Shown: positions 1 to 9,206, numbered from the stretch's first letter. The stretch: DNA of 64,000 nucleotides from Frigoriglobus tundricola (GCF_013128195.2 NZ_CP053452.2:2294001-2358000); one strand, 5' to 3'. The notes: a model not told the origin generated them from the sequence alone. A program made the numbers and translations.

Positions 1-29
1 GCACGAGCTGTTCTGCCTCTCATTCAAAA

Positions 30-75
30 GCGTAGTGCCGAAGGTTCCAAATAATCGGAGCCTTCGGCACTACGC
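30..75. repeat. 15-bp perfect hairpin
   Basis: Arms at 30-44 and 61-75 are perfect reverse complements (GCGTAGTGCCGAAGG), separated by a 16-nt loop. It lies just past the stop codon of the minus-strand gene that ends at 100, so it could act as a terminator or be an extragenic palindrome. There is no clear T-run on the minus strand. Confidence 0.7.
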
Positions 76-99
76 CTAACGAATTTACGACCTTCGCTC

Positions 100-1053
100 T
101 TACTTCTTGCCGGGCTTGGACGTGTGGTTCACCTTCGCCCCGCCGGTGGACTCGACGACGGCCTCTTCCTTCCGGACCGTGCCGCTGACGGTGCGGTTCT
201 CGCGCACCTTCCGCTTGCCCACCGTCACCTCTTCCGTGACGACCGGCTCCTTGGTCACCTTCACCCGCTCCTCCTTCACCGGGATGCGGATCTCTTCGGC
301 GCTCATGTTACCCGTCGCCTTCAGGCCGCCCTCGGCCGGGTGCCGCTCGATCACCACCTCTTCGCGCTCCACGGGAACGGTGAGCTGACGCTGTTCGGTG
401 TGAACTTCCTTGCGGACCTTCACTTCGCCCGCGCTCACCTGTTCCTTGTCGGCCCGCAACTGTTCCTCTTTCAACTGGATCACGCGGCCGTCTTCGGTGT
501 GGAACCCGCCTTCCGACAGAATGTTGGCGCGGTCGGCGCGAACGGCGGTCCAGCCCTGGCGGTCGAAGCCGCTGCGGCGGTGCAGGATGTCGCGTGCTTC
601 GAGCGCCCGGCCGTTGGCCTCGACCGTCACCAGGTAGCGGCCGCCCTGCACTTCCTGTTCGTAGAACTCGGCGTCCTCTTCCGGGATGCCCCAGCCGACC
701 AGGGCGCCGGTGATGCCGATCAGGGCCGCGCCGCCGGCCGCGTTCACCAGCACCGTGCCGAGCGTACCGAGTGCGAGAACCGGGCCGATCACCGGGATCA
801 CCCCGGCGAGGATGCCCGCACCCACCAGCGCCCCGCCCGCGGCGCCCGCGACGGCGCCGGCTACGGCCCCTTCTTCCGCGTACGTCTCGTCCGCGGCGCC
901 GGTCTTGACCGTCTTGCCGTCGGCGTCCCGGTACACCAGCCCGATTTTGGACTCATCGAACCCGGCGGCCCGCAGGTCGGCGACCGCCTGATCGGCCCGA
1001 GCTTTCGTTTCGAACACGGCGACAGTTGCGGTGTGTTTCTTGCGGTTTGGCAC
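100..1053 (-). CDS. glycine-zipper stress protein with C-terminal DUF2382
   Basis: This 317-residue protein has three parts. Residues about 8-60 resemble the general-stress YflT/GSP17M fold (ATVAVFETKARADQAV). Residues about 60-125 are Gly/Ala-rich and hydrophobic, a glycine-zipper likely to insert in or associate with a membrane. Residues about 205-305 are charged beta repeats typical of DUF2382 (YsnF/AvaK), with VPVEREEVVIE and IPVKEERVKV. The start is GTG at 1053 with a good ribosome site (GAGGAG) upstream. Related proteins in Bacillus and cyanobacteria are linked to general or oxidative stress, but no biochemical activity is established. The gene stands alone, followed by the 30-75 hairpin. 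The domain call is firm; the role is inferred. Confidence 0.85.
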   Translation of the reverse strand: MPNRKKHTATVAVFETKARADQAVADLRAAGFDESKIGLVYRDADGKTVKTGAADETYAEEGAVAGAVAGAAGGALVGAGILAGVIPVIGPVLALGTLGTVLVNAAGGAALIGITGALVGWGIPEEDAEFYEQEVQGGRYLVTVEANGRALEARDILHRRSGFDRQGWTAVRADRANILSEGGFHTEDGRVIQLKEEQLRADKEQVSAGEVKVRKEVHTEQRQLTVPVEREEVVIERHPAEGGLKATGNMSAEEIRIPVKEERVKVTKEPVVTEEVTVGKRKVRENRTVSGTVRKEEAVVESTGGAKVNHTSKPGKK

Positions 1054-1237
1054 GATGGATCTCCTCGGTGTCAGTCACGAGCTCGATCGAACCCGTGCCA
1101 TCGGGATTTGCACAGCGCGTGCCGTCGCCACCGGTGCGCCGCGCGTATGCGGTAGAACCCGACGCGGCGGCCCGACGGCACGACACGTGCTGCCCACTCG
1201 CCCCCGGCGTGCGAACGCCGTTCCATTAACAAGGCTA

Positions 1238-1546
1238 ATGAGGATGAACAACATGGCCGCTTCCATGACGCGCCCGCCGGGTCCGCAGCGAGATAACAGC
1301 CGGGAGGCTCAGCGGCACTCGGAGGGGTCTGTGGCCCGCGGGATCGAGCACTACACCGCGCAGATGCCGTCGGACTGGTTCCTGTGGGCGGCCGGTGGGT
1401 CGATCCTCGCTTCGCTGACCCTACACGCCGTGGGCCGAAAGGAAGACGCGCAGTTCGTGGGGCAGTGGGTCGCCCCCTTCATGCTGCTGGGCGTTTACAA
1501 CAAGATCGTCAAGGTGGCGGGCTCGGACCGGGTTCACGCCGAATAG
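1238..1546 (+). CDS. small membrane-anchored hypothetical protein
   Basis: About 102 residues. The N-terminal third is polar; one hydrophobic stretch follows (DWFLWAAGGSILASLTLHAV, about residues 45-65), then a second weaker one (WVAPFMLLGVYNKIV). I do not recognise a family. ATGs at 1238, 1244 and 1253 are all possible starts; the first is used because it is the most upstream ATG in the plausible reading. The gene is divergent from the DUF2382 stress gene and shares its 180-bp upstream region, so the two may be co-regulated. That is inference only. Confidence 0.55.
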   Translation: MRMNNMAASMTRPPGPQRDNSREAQRHSEGSVARGIEHYTAQMPSDWFLWAAGGSILASLTLHAVGRKEDAQFVGQWVAPFMLLGVYNKIVKVAGSDRVHAE

Positions 1547-1597
1547 CCGAAGCCGGACGGTCACTTCGTGGCGGCTCTCACAAAAGTCTTGAAGTCG

Positions 1598-1689
1598 AAA
1601 GTCATAAAGTCGCAAGTCATAAGGTCGAAAACCGGGACCCGCTTCGGTCCTTGGCTTTGTGACTTGACGACTTGCGACTCTATGACTTT
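1598..1689. repeat. imperfect inverted repeat, family A copy 1
   Basis: The left end (1598-1626, AAAGTCATAAAGTCGCAAGT...) is largely complementary to the right end (about 1661-1689), around a central CGGGACCCGCTTCGGTCC core. A shorter relative lies at 20897-20957. It fills the gap between the small membrane gene and the LptD-like gene. It looks like a dispersed extragenic palindrome. Confidence 0.7.
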
Positions 1690-1846
1690 CGACGTCATGA
1701 GGGGGAGCTTGCCCACCTTTCCCGAACTCCTTCTCTCTCCAGTTTCTGCGCCGATCGGCGCCGCGGCGAGTCCGCCTTGATTCGCTCCGATCGTTGCTCT
1801 ATAGCCCCCCGCCTTCAAGCGCTAGTAACAGCCGGGAGAATGCCGC

Positions 1847-4594
1847 GTGGGGAGCGGTCGGGTTCCAACCTGTTTCGGGCTGGTCGCAGTGCTGGCGGTA
1901 CTGACCGCTGCGCCGCACGCTTTCGCCCAACCCGTCCGGCGCGTGACCGGGCTGGACGATCCGTTCGGCGGGGTCACGGACCGCACGGACCCCGGGCTCC
2001 CGACCATGTCGCCGGTGCCCCCGCGGACCTCGCTCCAGCCCCAGCGCGACCCGGGCGGCGTTCCGTTCGAGCCGGACTTCACTCTGCCCAACGGCGAAGT
2101 GGTCCCGGTCCCGCAGTCGAAGTCGCTCCAGGTTCGCTTGGGGCGGCGGTACGGCGGGGTCCAGCCCAACATCGAGAGTAACCGCCTTCCCGACGGCACC
2201 CAGCGCACGATCCTGACCGGCGGCATTGTGGTGAACGTGGAGAGCGCCGACGGGAAAGACAACACCGAGTTCACCGCCGACGATGTGGTCATCTGGAGGC
2301 GCGGAGCGACGGCGCACGAGGGCGTACAGGGCGGGTTCAACACGGACCCGGAGGGGAGGGACCAGACCGAGGTGTACCTGACCGGTAACGTGATCATCCG
2401 CACCACGCGCGGGAAGCTCCTGAAGCAGCCGATCTCGCAGACGCTCCGGGCCGAGGAAGTGTACTACGACGTGGAGCGGAGCCGCGCCATCGCCCTCCGC
2501 GCCGATCTGGAGCTGTCGATCTCCCGGTTGCCCGACGCGTTCCACCTCACGGGCGAGGTCCGGCGGCTGGACCTGGAGAACTATGAGATCCTGAACGGGA
2601 CGGTGAGCGCCAGCAAGCTGCCCAGCGACCCCGGCCTGCGCATGGACTCCGAGCGGTACCTGCTGAGCCAGCGGAAGGTCGTCCGCCGGAACATCTTCGG
2701 CCTCCCGTTCCGCGACGTGCTGACCGGCGAGAAGGTGGAGATCCAGGAGCAGCTCCTGACCGGCCGGAACGTCGTCACCCGGCTCGACGGGGTCCCGGTC
2801 TTCTACACGCCGGTCCTGCGGATGAACGCGGAAGACCCGCTCGGCCCGTTGCAGTCCTTCGGGTTCGGCACGGCCCGGCAGTTCGGCCCCTCGCTCTACA
2901 CCAACTGGGACCTGTACGAGCTGCTGGCCCTGCGCCCGCCGCCGGGGCACACCTGGCGCCTCAACGTGGACGACATGAGCAAGCGCGGCGTCGCCGCCGG
3001 GTTCGACTACCTGTACAGCCTGCCCGGCGCCTCCCCGGGCGACCCGAACCGCGGCAACGGGATCATGACGCTGTACGGCCTCCAGGACCGCGGGGCCGAC
3101 ATCCTCGGCGGCGCCCGCGGCCCGGAGCCGACCCAGCCGTCGGACCGCGGCCGGTACATGTGGCGCCACCAGCAGGAGGTGATGGAGGGAGTGTACTTCC
3201 AGGGCCAGGTGGCCCTGCTGAGCGACAAGAACTTCCTCGAACAGTACTTCAAGAACGAGTTCGACCTGGGGCCGAACCAGGAGACGTTCCTGTACGGGAC
3301 CTATCAGCGCCGGAACTTCGAGGCGACCGGGCTGATCGAGGACCGGGTCGCCCGCCAGTGGGTGACGGAAACGAACCGCCTGCCGGACCTGCGGGCCAAC
3401 CTGATCGGCCAGACGTTCCTCGACGACCGGCTCGTGTACAACGCCCGCGGGTCGGCGACGTACGCGCAGCTCATGCCGACCAAGGACCCGCCCTACGCGC
3501 TGCTGCCCACCGAGCAGCGCGACAACACCGGCCGCTTCGACATCTGGCAGGAGCTGAACGTCCCGCTCTCGCTCGGCCCGGTGAAGGTCGTGCCCTACGG
3601 CATCGTCGACCTGACCGAGTACACGAGCGATCTGAACGGGAACGAGGTCGGCCGCGCGTACGGCGCCGCCGGGGCCCGGGGCAGCGTCCCGTTCTCCCGC
3701 CTGTACGAGGACGTGAGCAGCGAGCTCCTGAACGTGCGCGGGCTGTACCACAAGATCGTCTTCGGCGCCGACTACCGGTACGCCCGGACCAACGTGCCCT
3801 ACAGCCAGCTGCCGCTCCTCGACCGGTTGAACGACGACGCGACCGACCAGTCGTGGCGGAACATCACCCCGTACCAGTCGCAGTACGTGGCGGGGCCGAC
3901 CGGGTTGGCCCTGCAGAACGCGCCGGGGTACAGCGTGTACAACCCGCAACTGTACGCCATCCGCCGGCTGGTCGAGAACAGCATCGACACGCTCGACAAC
4001 GTCAACGTGCTCCAGGCCTCCGTGCAGCAGCGGTTCCAGACCAAGCGCGGGTACCCGGGCATGGAGCACACGGTGGACGTGCTCTCGTTCGACGTGTCGG
4101 CGTCGTACTTCCCGCAAGCCAACCGGGACAACTTCGGGCACCCGTTCTCGTTCCTGGAGTACGCCGGCACGTGGAACCTGGGGGACCGCACGGCGCTCGT
4201 GTCCAGCGGGTGGTTCGAGCCCTACGAGGGCGGCAGCCGGTACTGGAACGCGGGCGTGTACGTGAACCGCACCGACCGCACCAGCCTGTACCTCGGGTAC
4301 CGCCAGACCGACCCGCTGAGCAGCAAGGCGGTGACGGCCAGCCTGGGGTACCAGCTGAGCCGCCGGTACTTCCTGACGACGAGCGCCAGCTACGACTTCG
4401 GCATCCAGGCGGCGCTGTCCAACTCGCTCACGCTGACCCGGGTCGGCACCGACCTGACGATCTCGCTCGGGTTCTCGTACACCGCGTTCGTGAACAGCTT
4501 CGGGTTCCAGTTCAACATCGTGCCGAACCTGGCGACCGCCCTCGGCGGCAAGTACGCTCAGGGCTTCGGCAGCCAGAGCCTCCCCACCCGGTAG
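1847..4594 (+). CDS. LptD/OstA-like outer-membrane LPS assembly protein
   Basis: A 915-residue protein with a signal peptide ending near AAPHAFA-Q (residue about 27). Residues about 80-250 look like the OstA/LptA beta-jellyroll (ILTGGIVVNVE, VYLTGNVIIRT, LRAEEVYYDV). Around residue 310 is GVPVFYTPVL, matching the LptD junction motif, followed by a long Tyr/Arg-rich beta-barrel with alternating hydrophobic strands that runs to the C-terminus. LptD inserts lipopolysaccharide into the outer leaflet of the outer membrane. The start is GTG 1847; in-frame stops at 1823 and 1826 exclude an upstream start, and GGGAG lies about 8 nt before it. A DgkA-type gene follows 78 bp downstream. The barrel is divergent, so the family assignment is good but the substrate is inferred. 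Confidence 0.75.
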   Translation: MGSGRVPTCFGLVAVLAVLTAAPHAFAQPVRRVTGLDDPFGGVTDRTDPGLPTMSPVPPRTSLQPQRDPGGVPFEPDFTLPNGEVVPVPQSKSLQVRLGRRYGGVQPNIESNRLPDGTQRTILTGGIVVNVESADGKDNTEFTADDVVIWRRGATAHEGVQGGFNTDPEGRDQTEVYLTGNVIIRTTRGKLLKQPISQTLRAEEVYYDVERSRAIALRADLELSISRLPDAFHLTGEVRRLDLENYEILNGTVSASKLPSDPGLRMDSERYLLSQRKVVRRNIFGLPFRDVLTGEKVEIQEQLLTGRNVVTRLDGVPVFYTPVLRMNAEDPLGPLQSFGFGTARQFGPSLYTNWDLYELLALRPPPGHTWRLNVDDMSKRGVAAGFDYLYSLPGASPGDPNRGNGIMTLYGLQDRGADILGGARGPEPTQPSDRGRYMWRHQQEVMEGVYFQGQVALLSDKNFLEQYFKNEFDLGPNQETFLYGTYQRRNFEATGLIEDRVARQWVTETNRLPDLRANLIGQTFLDDRLVYNARGSATYAQLMPTKDPPYALLPTEQRDNTGRFDIWQELNVPLSLGPVKVVPYGIVDLTEYTSDLNGNEVGRAYGAAGARGSVPFSRLYEDVSSELLNVRGLYHKIVFGADYRYARTNVPYSQLPLLDRLNDDATDQSWRNITPYQSQYVAGPTGLALQNAPGYSVYNPQLYAIRRLVENSIDTLDNVNVLQASVQQRFQTKRGYPGMEHTVDVLSFDVSASYFPQANRDNFGHPFSFLEYAGTWNLGDRTALVSSGWFEPYEGGSRYWNAGVYVNRTDRTSLYLGYRQTDPLSSKAVTASLGYQLSRRYFLTTSASYDFGIQAALSNSLTLTRVGTDLTISLGFSYTAFVNSFGFQFNIVPNLATALGGKYAQGFGSQSLPTR

Positions 4595-4672
4595 CGCGGC
4601 CCGCGCGGTGGGGCGCCCCGTCCGATGCGCCGTCGCCCCGCCCCGGCGGGGCACCTTCTCCGGAGAGCGGTC

Positions 4673-5095
4673 ATGCCCGCGGACCACTGGGATGCGACCG
4701 GCGAGCGGCCCGCGCGGAAGAAGCCGCGGCAGTGGCGGGACAAGTTCCGCGAAGCGGTCCGCGGGGTGAAGCGGGGCGTCCGCGGGCACTCCAGCTTTTC
4801 GGTCCACTTCTTCTGTGCGGCCGGCGCGATCGCGGCGGCCGGGGCGCTGGAGTGCGACCACCGGGAGTGGTGCCTCGTGCTCGGGTGCGTCGGGATGGTG
4901 CTGACGGCGGAGCTGTTCAACAGTTCGATCGAGACGCTGTTCCGCGGGCTGGAGCAGGAGGCGCGGGACCGCGTGTACGGGTGCCTGGACATCGCCGCCG
5001 GCGCGGTGCTGGTCGCCGGGCTGACCGCCGCCGCCATCGGCACGATCGTCTTCGGCCGCAAGCTGCTCATCCTGTTCCACTGGTGGCCCGCGTAG
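4673..5095 (+). CDS. dgkA: diacylglycerol/undecaprenol kinase (DgkA family)
   Basis: About 140 residues, close to the usual 120-140. The N-terminal part is basic and amphipathic, followed by three hydrophobic segments. The active-site signature appears as ELFNSSIETLFRGLEQEARD, the family's E-x-x-NSxIE...D pattern, then CLDIAAGAVLV. The enzyme phosphorylates diacylglycerol or undecaprenol at the inner membrane, recycling lipids released by envelope synthesis. ATG 4673 is chosen over 4625 because it has GGAGAG 7 nt upstream and gives a normal-length protein. It follows the LptD-like gene by 78 bp on the same strand and may share its transcript, both serving the envelope. Confidence 0.85.
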   Translation: MPADHWDATGERPARKKPRQWRDKFREAVRGVKRGVRGHSSFSVHFFCAAGAIAAAGALECDHREWCLVLGCVGMVLTAELFNSSIETLFRGLEQEARDRVYGCLDIAAGAVLVAGLTAAAIGTIVFGRKLLILFHWWPA

Positions 5096-5168
5096 CGCGC
5101 CGTGGGTCCGCAGCCGGCACGACGCGTGCGCGCCGCCACCGGCGCGGTTCAGAAATCCAGATCGCGCT

Positions 5169-5546
5169 TCAAACGCGACTCGCGCAAGATGTCTTTCTCG
5201 TCCCGGCTCCCGGCGTCAGCCAGTCAGACGCGCACCCCCGCAAATATCTGGGCCTCGCGCACGCATCTTCTGTCCGCGCGACCGGCCGCTCCCACCCCGA
5301 GTGGCACCGCGCCACATGGTCCACCAGATCCCAGACCGTCTCCAGGCCGTCGGGGAGGAACCAGTGCCCCTGTGTGACCGTTAGCCCCGGAAGCACGCAT
5401 TCGAGGCGCCGTTCCATCACGGCCCACTCCCGCGCGGTGACCGGCCGGTCGAACTGAGCGTCCAGTCCGAACGCGGACACAACGCGTTGCGGCGTGCGTC
5501 CACAGGCGCGGCGGATCGCCGCGGCCACTTCGTCGAGAACGCGCAT
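5169..5546 (-). CDS. hypothetical protein, 125 residues
   Basis: I do not recognise the family. It is a soluble, Arg-rich protein with an N-terminal helix (MRVLDEVAAAIRRACG) and a central segment LPDGLETVWDLVDHVARC. This loosely recalls the helix III/IV region of acyl-carrier-like folds, but no phosphopantetheine serine is visible. The start ATG has GAGAGGGGTG upstream. It is convergent with dgkA and divergent from the membrane-protein gene at 5716. The tail after about residue 95 is low in recognisable structure. Confidence 0.5.
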   Translation of the reverse strand: MRVLDEVAAAIRRACGRTPQRVVSAFGLDAQFDRPVTAREWAVMERRLECVLPGLTVTQGHWFLPDGLETVWDLVDHVARCHSGWERPVARTEDACARPRYLRGCASDWLTPGAGTRKTSCASRV

Positions 5547-5715
5547 TTCGTCACCCCTCTCGGAACGTCGGCGGGGCGCGTTGTGATTCTCCCAGCGTCC
5601 GGCGCCGGGTCAAGTGCGCGGCACCCGTCACGGTCGACTGTCCGGTTTCTCGCGGCGCGTCCGTTTGTCGCTTCGAGTCGGTGAACTCGAACAGTAGACA
5701 CGAGAGGACAATCCA

Positions 5716-6462
5716 ATGGCGACGAGCCAGATAAACGCGGTGCCATCTGCGCATGTAGAGGCCGCACCGGTCACGGTCGATCGCGATATCCGCACTCACA
5801 TGCTGGCCACATACGCGTCCCTTCGGCGGCTGATCGCGGTGGCGACGGCCGCGTTCCTGATCACACTGGCCGGTTACCGGTATGTCGGCCATGACCCGGT
5901 TCACCGGGACTCGATCAGCGCGTATTACTACCACCACAATGGCGACGTTCGGATGAAGGATCTGTTCATCGCGGCCCTGTCGTCGGTGGGACTGCTCCTG
6001 GTAGCCTACCAGGGGTACACGGACCGCGAAAACTGGGCCCTCAACACCGGCGGCGTGGCCCTTTTGGGCGTGGTCGCGTTCCCGATGGACTGGGACCTGG
6101 CAACGGATTCTTCGGGCGAATTAACGATCCGCGGTGGGGTTCACTACACGTGTGCGGTGACCTTTTTTCTTTCACTCGGCTACGTCTGCCTGTACCGGGC
6201 CCAGGACACACTCGGTCTGATTCCGGTTCAGGCGCAACGGACCTACAGAAATTTGTACCGGATCACCGGCTTCTTCATGTGGACCGTGCCCGCGGTCGCG
6301 TTACTGCTCCGCTGGATCGGGTATGACGGATGGGTGTACGTGGTCGAGTACTTCGGGGTTTCTGTTTTCCTTATCTATTGGATCGTCAAGAGCGTCGAGA
6401 TGCGGGTCAGCCTGACCGAGACGCCGCAGGGCCTGGCGGAAGCCGAGGCTCGGGCACAATAG
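5716..6462 (+). CDS. polytopic membrane protein of unknown function
   Basis: A 248-residue protein with about six hydrophobic segments (near residues 38-56, 84-103, 113-130, 143-162, 180-200 and 208-226). Between the first two is DSISAYYYHHNGD, followed by FIAALSSVGLLLVAYQGY and GGVALLGVVAFPMDWD. The pattern SISxYYY, then a Y-x-G-Y helix, then an FPM helix is one I associate with uncharacterised bacterial integral membrane proteins (DUF998-like), but I cannot name it with confidence. It stands alone; a strong hairpin at 6625-6666 separates it from the convergent BBP7 gene. Confidence 0.7.
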   Translation: MATSQINAVPSAHVEAAPVTVDRDIRTHMLATYASLRRLIAVATAAFLITLAGYRYVGHDPVHRDSISAYYYHHNGDVRMKDLFIAALSSVGLLLVAYQGYTDRENWALNTGGVALLGVVAFPMDWDLATDSSGELTIRGGVHYTCAVTFFLSLGYVCLYRAQDTLGLIPVQAQRTYRNLYRITGFFMWTVPAVALLLRWIGYDGWVYVVEYFGVSVFLIYWIVKSVEMRVSLTETPQGLAEAEARAQ

Positions 6463-6624
6463 GGCCGGGACGGGCGGAACACAGGAAAAGCGATACCCGA
6501 GCCCGCCGCTGGACCGGGCCACCATAGAGCCGCGAACGCTGTCCGGTCCGGCGGATCGGTTTCGTCTTGCTCGCTGGTTGATACTCTCTCGCTGACGGCA
6601 CAAAAGCGATTGGCGCTTAATGAA

Positions 6625-6666
6625 ACGCTCGGGGCGGACACTCTATGAAGTGCCCGCCCCGAGCGT
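6625..6666. terminator. bidirectional hairpin between convergent genes
   Basis: Arms 6625-6642 and 6649-6666 form an 18-bp stem with one mismatch (ACGCTCGGGGCGG...) and a 6-nt loop. It sits between the stops of two convergent genes, where a shared terminator is expected. Only a short T-run follows on either strand. Confidence 0.6.
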
Positions 6667-6684
6667 GAACATCTCCCCGGCGTG

Positions 6685-8295
6685 TTACCACCGATAGATC
6701 AAACCGAAGTTGATGCCCTGAATGAAGTACCCGCTCGTGGCCAGTTGGGGGGTCGGGTGCGGGGACACCGGCGTGGCGGAGCCGGCCGGCAGGAAGTTCG
6801 GGATGCGGGCCGCGTCGACGTTCTGATCGATCGTCGTACCGGGCCGCACGGCGCTGCTCAGGTACAGGAAGTTGTACCCGACGAACACCTTCATCCGCGA
6901 CGTGACCTGGTAGCCGACGTTCAGGCCCACCTCTGGGACCACCGCGAACCGGGCCTGCGAGTAGTGCCCGATGTTGCTCGGCAGCGCGAGCAGGCCGCCC
7001 GAGGTCGATTGCACCGTGCCGTTGGCGAACGTCAGCGCCTGTCCGCCGGAGATGTCGGCCGACTGGAACACGGTGCCCAGCGCCACCGTGGCCCGCCCGT
7101 CCAACGACCACCGGCCGCGCTGGATCGTCCCCGCGAAGCCGACCTGTCCGCCGTGGAAGTGGTTCTCGGTGCGGAACCGGTCGAAGACGACGCCCGACGT
7201 CGCCGCCGTGCCCACGTTCAGGTCGGAGCTGGGCACGCGGGTGAACGACTCGGTGATGGTGAGCGATTCCGCGAGGTCCAGGTAGCGGTACCCGACGAGC
7301 AGGTCGAGCCGCGTGGTGGTCCCGTTGCCCGCGAGGAACCGGCGGTAGTTCGCTTCCGCCCCCCACACCGTACTCTTCATTACCGCCGTCACGGCGCCGG
7401 TCGCGACGCCGGGACCGGCCACCACTTCGGACGACGGCCCGGCCGGGACGCTGGGCGTCAGGATGTTCGGGTTCACGTTCACGAACGGCCGGGCCAGGAG
7501 CGCGTAGGGCGGATCGGTCGCCGTGAACGTCGACGAGGACGGGGCGACCCAGAACACCCGCCAGTCGAGCCCGCGGCACCCGTTGTCATCGAACCAGTAG
7601 CCGCCGCCGACCCGCGCGCCGACGTGGAACGTGCTGCCGAACGAGCCGCCGAGCAGCACCTGCGTGTCGCCCTGACCGACGATGCCGTTGTACTGCGGCG
7701 AGCTGGTCGTGATGAGCGCGGGCACCTGCGTGCCCCGGTTCCACCACAGCAGCGTCTCGGCGCTCACCCAGGTCCGCCCGCAGCCGCGGAGCCGGCCGAG
7801 ACCGACGCGGCCCAGGCTCGACCCGTCGTTGTACAGCGGGTCGTCGAGTCCCGGGTCGGGGCACACCAGCCCGTCCGGCACCACGGACGGGACGACCGTG
7901 CCCGTGGGGATGCGGCCGGTCGGGTCGCGCGTCTCGATCACCATCGGCGGCGCGCCGGCCGCCGGTCCGGGCGCCCCCGGCGCCGTGTCGGAGCCGACCA
8001 GGGCGGGGTAGCCGGTGGGCGCCGGGGCCGCGGAGGCGGGCGGCTGGGTGACCACGGGGGTCGGGGTGCCGAAACCGCCCGGGGCGTAGCTCACGGTCGA
8101 TTGCGCCGGTCCGGACCCGAACAGTCCGGCCGGTTGAACCGGGGAAGCGGCGGGTGCGGGGCCGGACGGAATCGCCGAGGGGCGTCCGAACTTGGCCGCG
8201 CGGGCCGGTGGGGTCGGGGCGGGTTGCTGCGCGAGTAGGGGGGGCGTGAACACGCCCAGCGCGATCCCCAACCCGCCGAGCAGAATGCGGCGCAT
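6685..8295 (-). CDS. BBP7-family outer-membrane beta-barrel protein
   Basis: 536 residues. A signal peptide (MRRILLGGLGIALGVFTPPL, cleavage near LLAQQ) precedes a Pro/Ala-rich linker to about residue 150. Then comes the barrel region, opening with TWVSAETLLWWNRGTQVPAL and GARVGGGYWFDDNGCRGLDW, typical of the planctomycete BBP7 family (PF07585). The C-terminus ends in an aromatic strand (GINFGLIYRW), as expected for BAM-dependent outer-membrane insertion. The start ATG 8295 is fixed by AGGAGG 10 nt upstream; the longer reading frame to 8661 lacks a signal peptide. The cargo or function of this family is unknown to me. It is divergent from the PEP-CTERM gene at 8648. Confidence 0.85.
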   Translation of the reverse strand: MRRILLGGLGIALGVFTPPLLAQQPAPTPPARAAKFGRPSAIPSGPAPAASPVQPAGLFGSGPAQSTVSYAPGGFGTPTPVVTQPPASAAPAPTGYPALVGSDTAPGAPGPAAGAPPMVIETRDPTGRIPTGTVVPSVVPDGLVCPDPGLDDPLYNDGSSLGRVGLGRLRGCGRTWVSAETLLWWNRGTQVPALITTSSPQYNGIVGQGDTQVLLGGSFGSTFHVGARVGGGYWFDDNGCRGLDWRVFWVAPSSSTFTATDPPYALLARPFVNVNPNILTPSVPAGPSSEVVAGPGVATGAVTAVMKSTVWGAEANYRRFLAGNGTTTRLDLLVGYRYLDLAESLTITESFTRVPSSDLNVGTAATSGVVFDRFRTENHFHGGQVGFAGTIQRGRWSLDGRATVALGTVFQSADISGGQALTFANGTVQSTSGGLLALPSNIGHYSQARFAVVPEVGLNVGYQVTSRMKVFVGYNFLYLSSAVRPGTTIDQNVDAARIPNFLPAGSATPVSPHPTPQLATSGYFIQGINFGLIYRW

Positions 8296-8647
8296 GTGAA
8301 GCGGTCCTCCTGACACGCTCGCCGGGGAGCTTTCGGCCACCCGACACGTCACGTCACATCCCTTCTTCGGTCGCGCCGCACGGCCCCCGCAACCAAACCT
8401 CGCGCTCCGGACGCCGCTTCTTTCCGGGCGCGCCCGCTCTCGCCGGCTTATCAGGAACGGCCCCACCCCCCGGGGCGGCCCGTACCGGGGCCGGAGCCAA
8501 TACAACCGGCACCTTTGGAGCGACCGGGAGGTCCGGGCAGCGGGGGGAAGCGGCGCGAAATGCTCAAGCGGCGTGAACGGGCGAGCCGAAGTAACCGGCA
8601 CAAGCCGCGAACGCACGAGCCGGGTCACCCACGCAACGGAGGGCGTT
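8296..8647. other. intergenic region between divergent surface-protein genes
   Basis: 352 bp of GC-rich DNA between the BBP7 start and the PEP-CTERM start. It must carry promoters for both genes. I see no clear sigma-70 boxes, operator or RNA element in it. Confidence 0.5.
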
Positions 8648-9061
8648 ATGACGCGCCGCAATCAGTTGAAGAAGAAGCTGAAAAAGATGATCCCGGCCGC
8701 CACCGTTTCGCTGACGGTCTTCCCGTTCGCGGCGTGGGCGCCGGCCGCACACGCGTTCTTCCCGCCGGTGTGGCCGGTCAGCCCGCCGACGGTGGTCGTC
8801 ACCCCGCCGATCGATCCGCCGCCGGTGGTCGTGCCGCCGATCTCCCCGCCCCCGTTCGCCCCGCCCCCCCCGCCGCCGGTGATCGTGGTGCCGCCGTATT
8901 CCCCGCCGCCGATTACGGTGCCCCCGGTGTCCCCGCCCTGCCACTGCCAGTGCACCACGCCGGAGCCGGCGACGCTGGTGAGCGGGCTCATCGGGCTGGC
9001 GACGGTTGCGGGTTACGGCCTGAAGCGCCGCGGCCAGAAGGACGCGCCGAAAGCGGAGTGA
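8648..9061 (+). CDS. proline-rich PEP-CTERM sorting-domain protein
   Basis: 137 residues. The signal peptide is MTRRNQLKKKLKKMIPAATV... ending near AAHA-F (about residue 37). Then come about 65 residues of PP, PPP and VVPP repeats, a short Cys cluster (CHCQC), and a C-terminal PEP-CTERM tail: TPEPATLVSGLIGLATVAGY followed by basic residues. PEP-CTERM proteins are cleaved by exosortase and sent to the cell surface or extracellular matrix. The polyproline rod suggests a surface linker or stalk. ATG 8648 is chosen because the signal peptide starts there. No exosortase gene lies in the window. The XrtA-type deacetylase downstream (9314-10270) fits the same surface pathway. Confidence 0.8.
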   Translation: MTRRNQLKKKLKKMIPAATVSLTVFPFAAWAPAAHAFFPPVWPVSPPTVVVTPPIDPPPVVVPPISPPPFAPPPPPPVIVVPPYSPPPITVPPVSPPCHCQCTTPEPATLVSGLIGLATVAGYGLKRRGQKDAPKAE

Positions 9062-9206
9062 GGGCGCGTGCCGCGCTTCGTCCGGACCCGTCCGCACCTC
9101 ACGGTGGGCCGGTGCTATCCCCCCAGTAGCACCGGTTCCGCCGCGGGCGGCCCGGGACGCCGGGAGCCGGGTTCACGATCCGTTTGCGGCAGTCGGAAGT
9201 TTATGA

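Noticed and set aside
1799-5080. Long open frame of 1093 codons on the minus strand
   Set aside because: It is antisense to the LptD-like and dgkA genes. High GC keeps the frame open; the product is Arg/Pro-rich with no motif.
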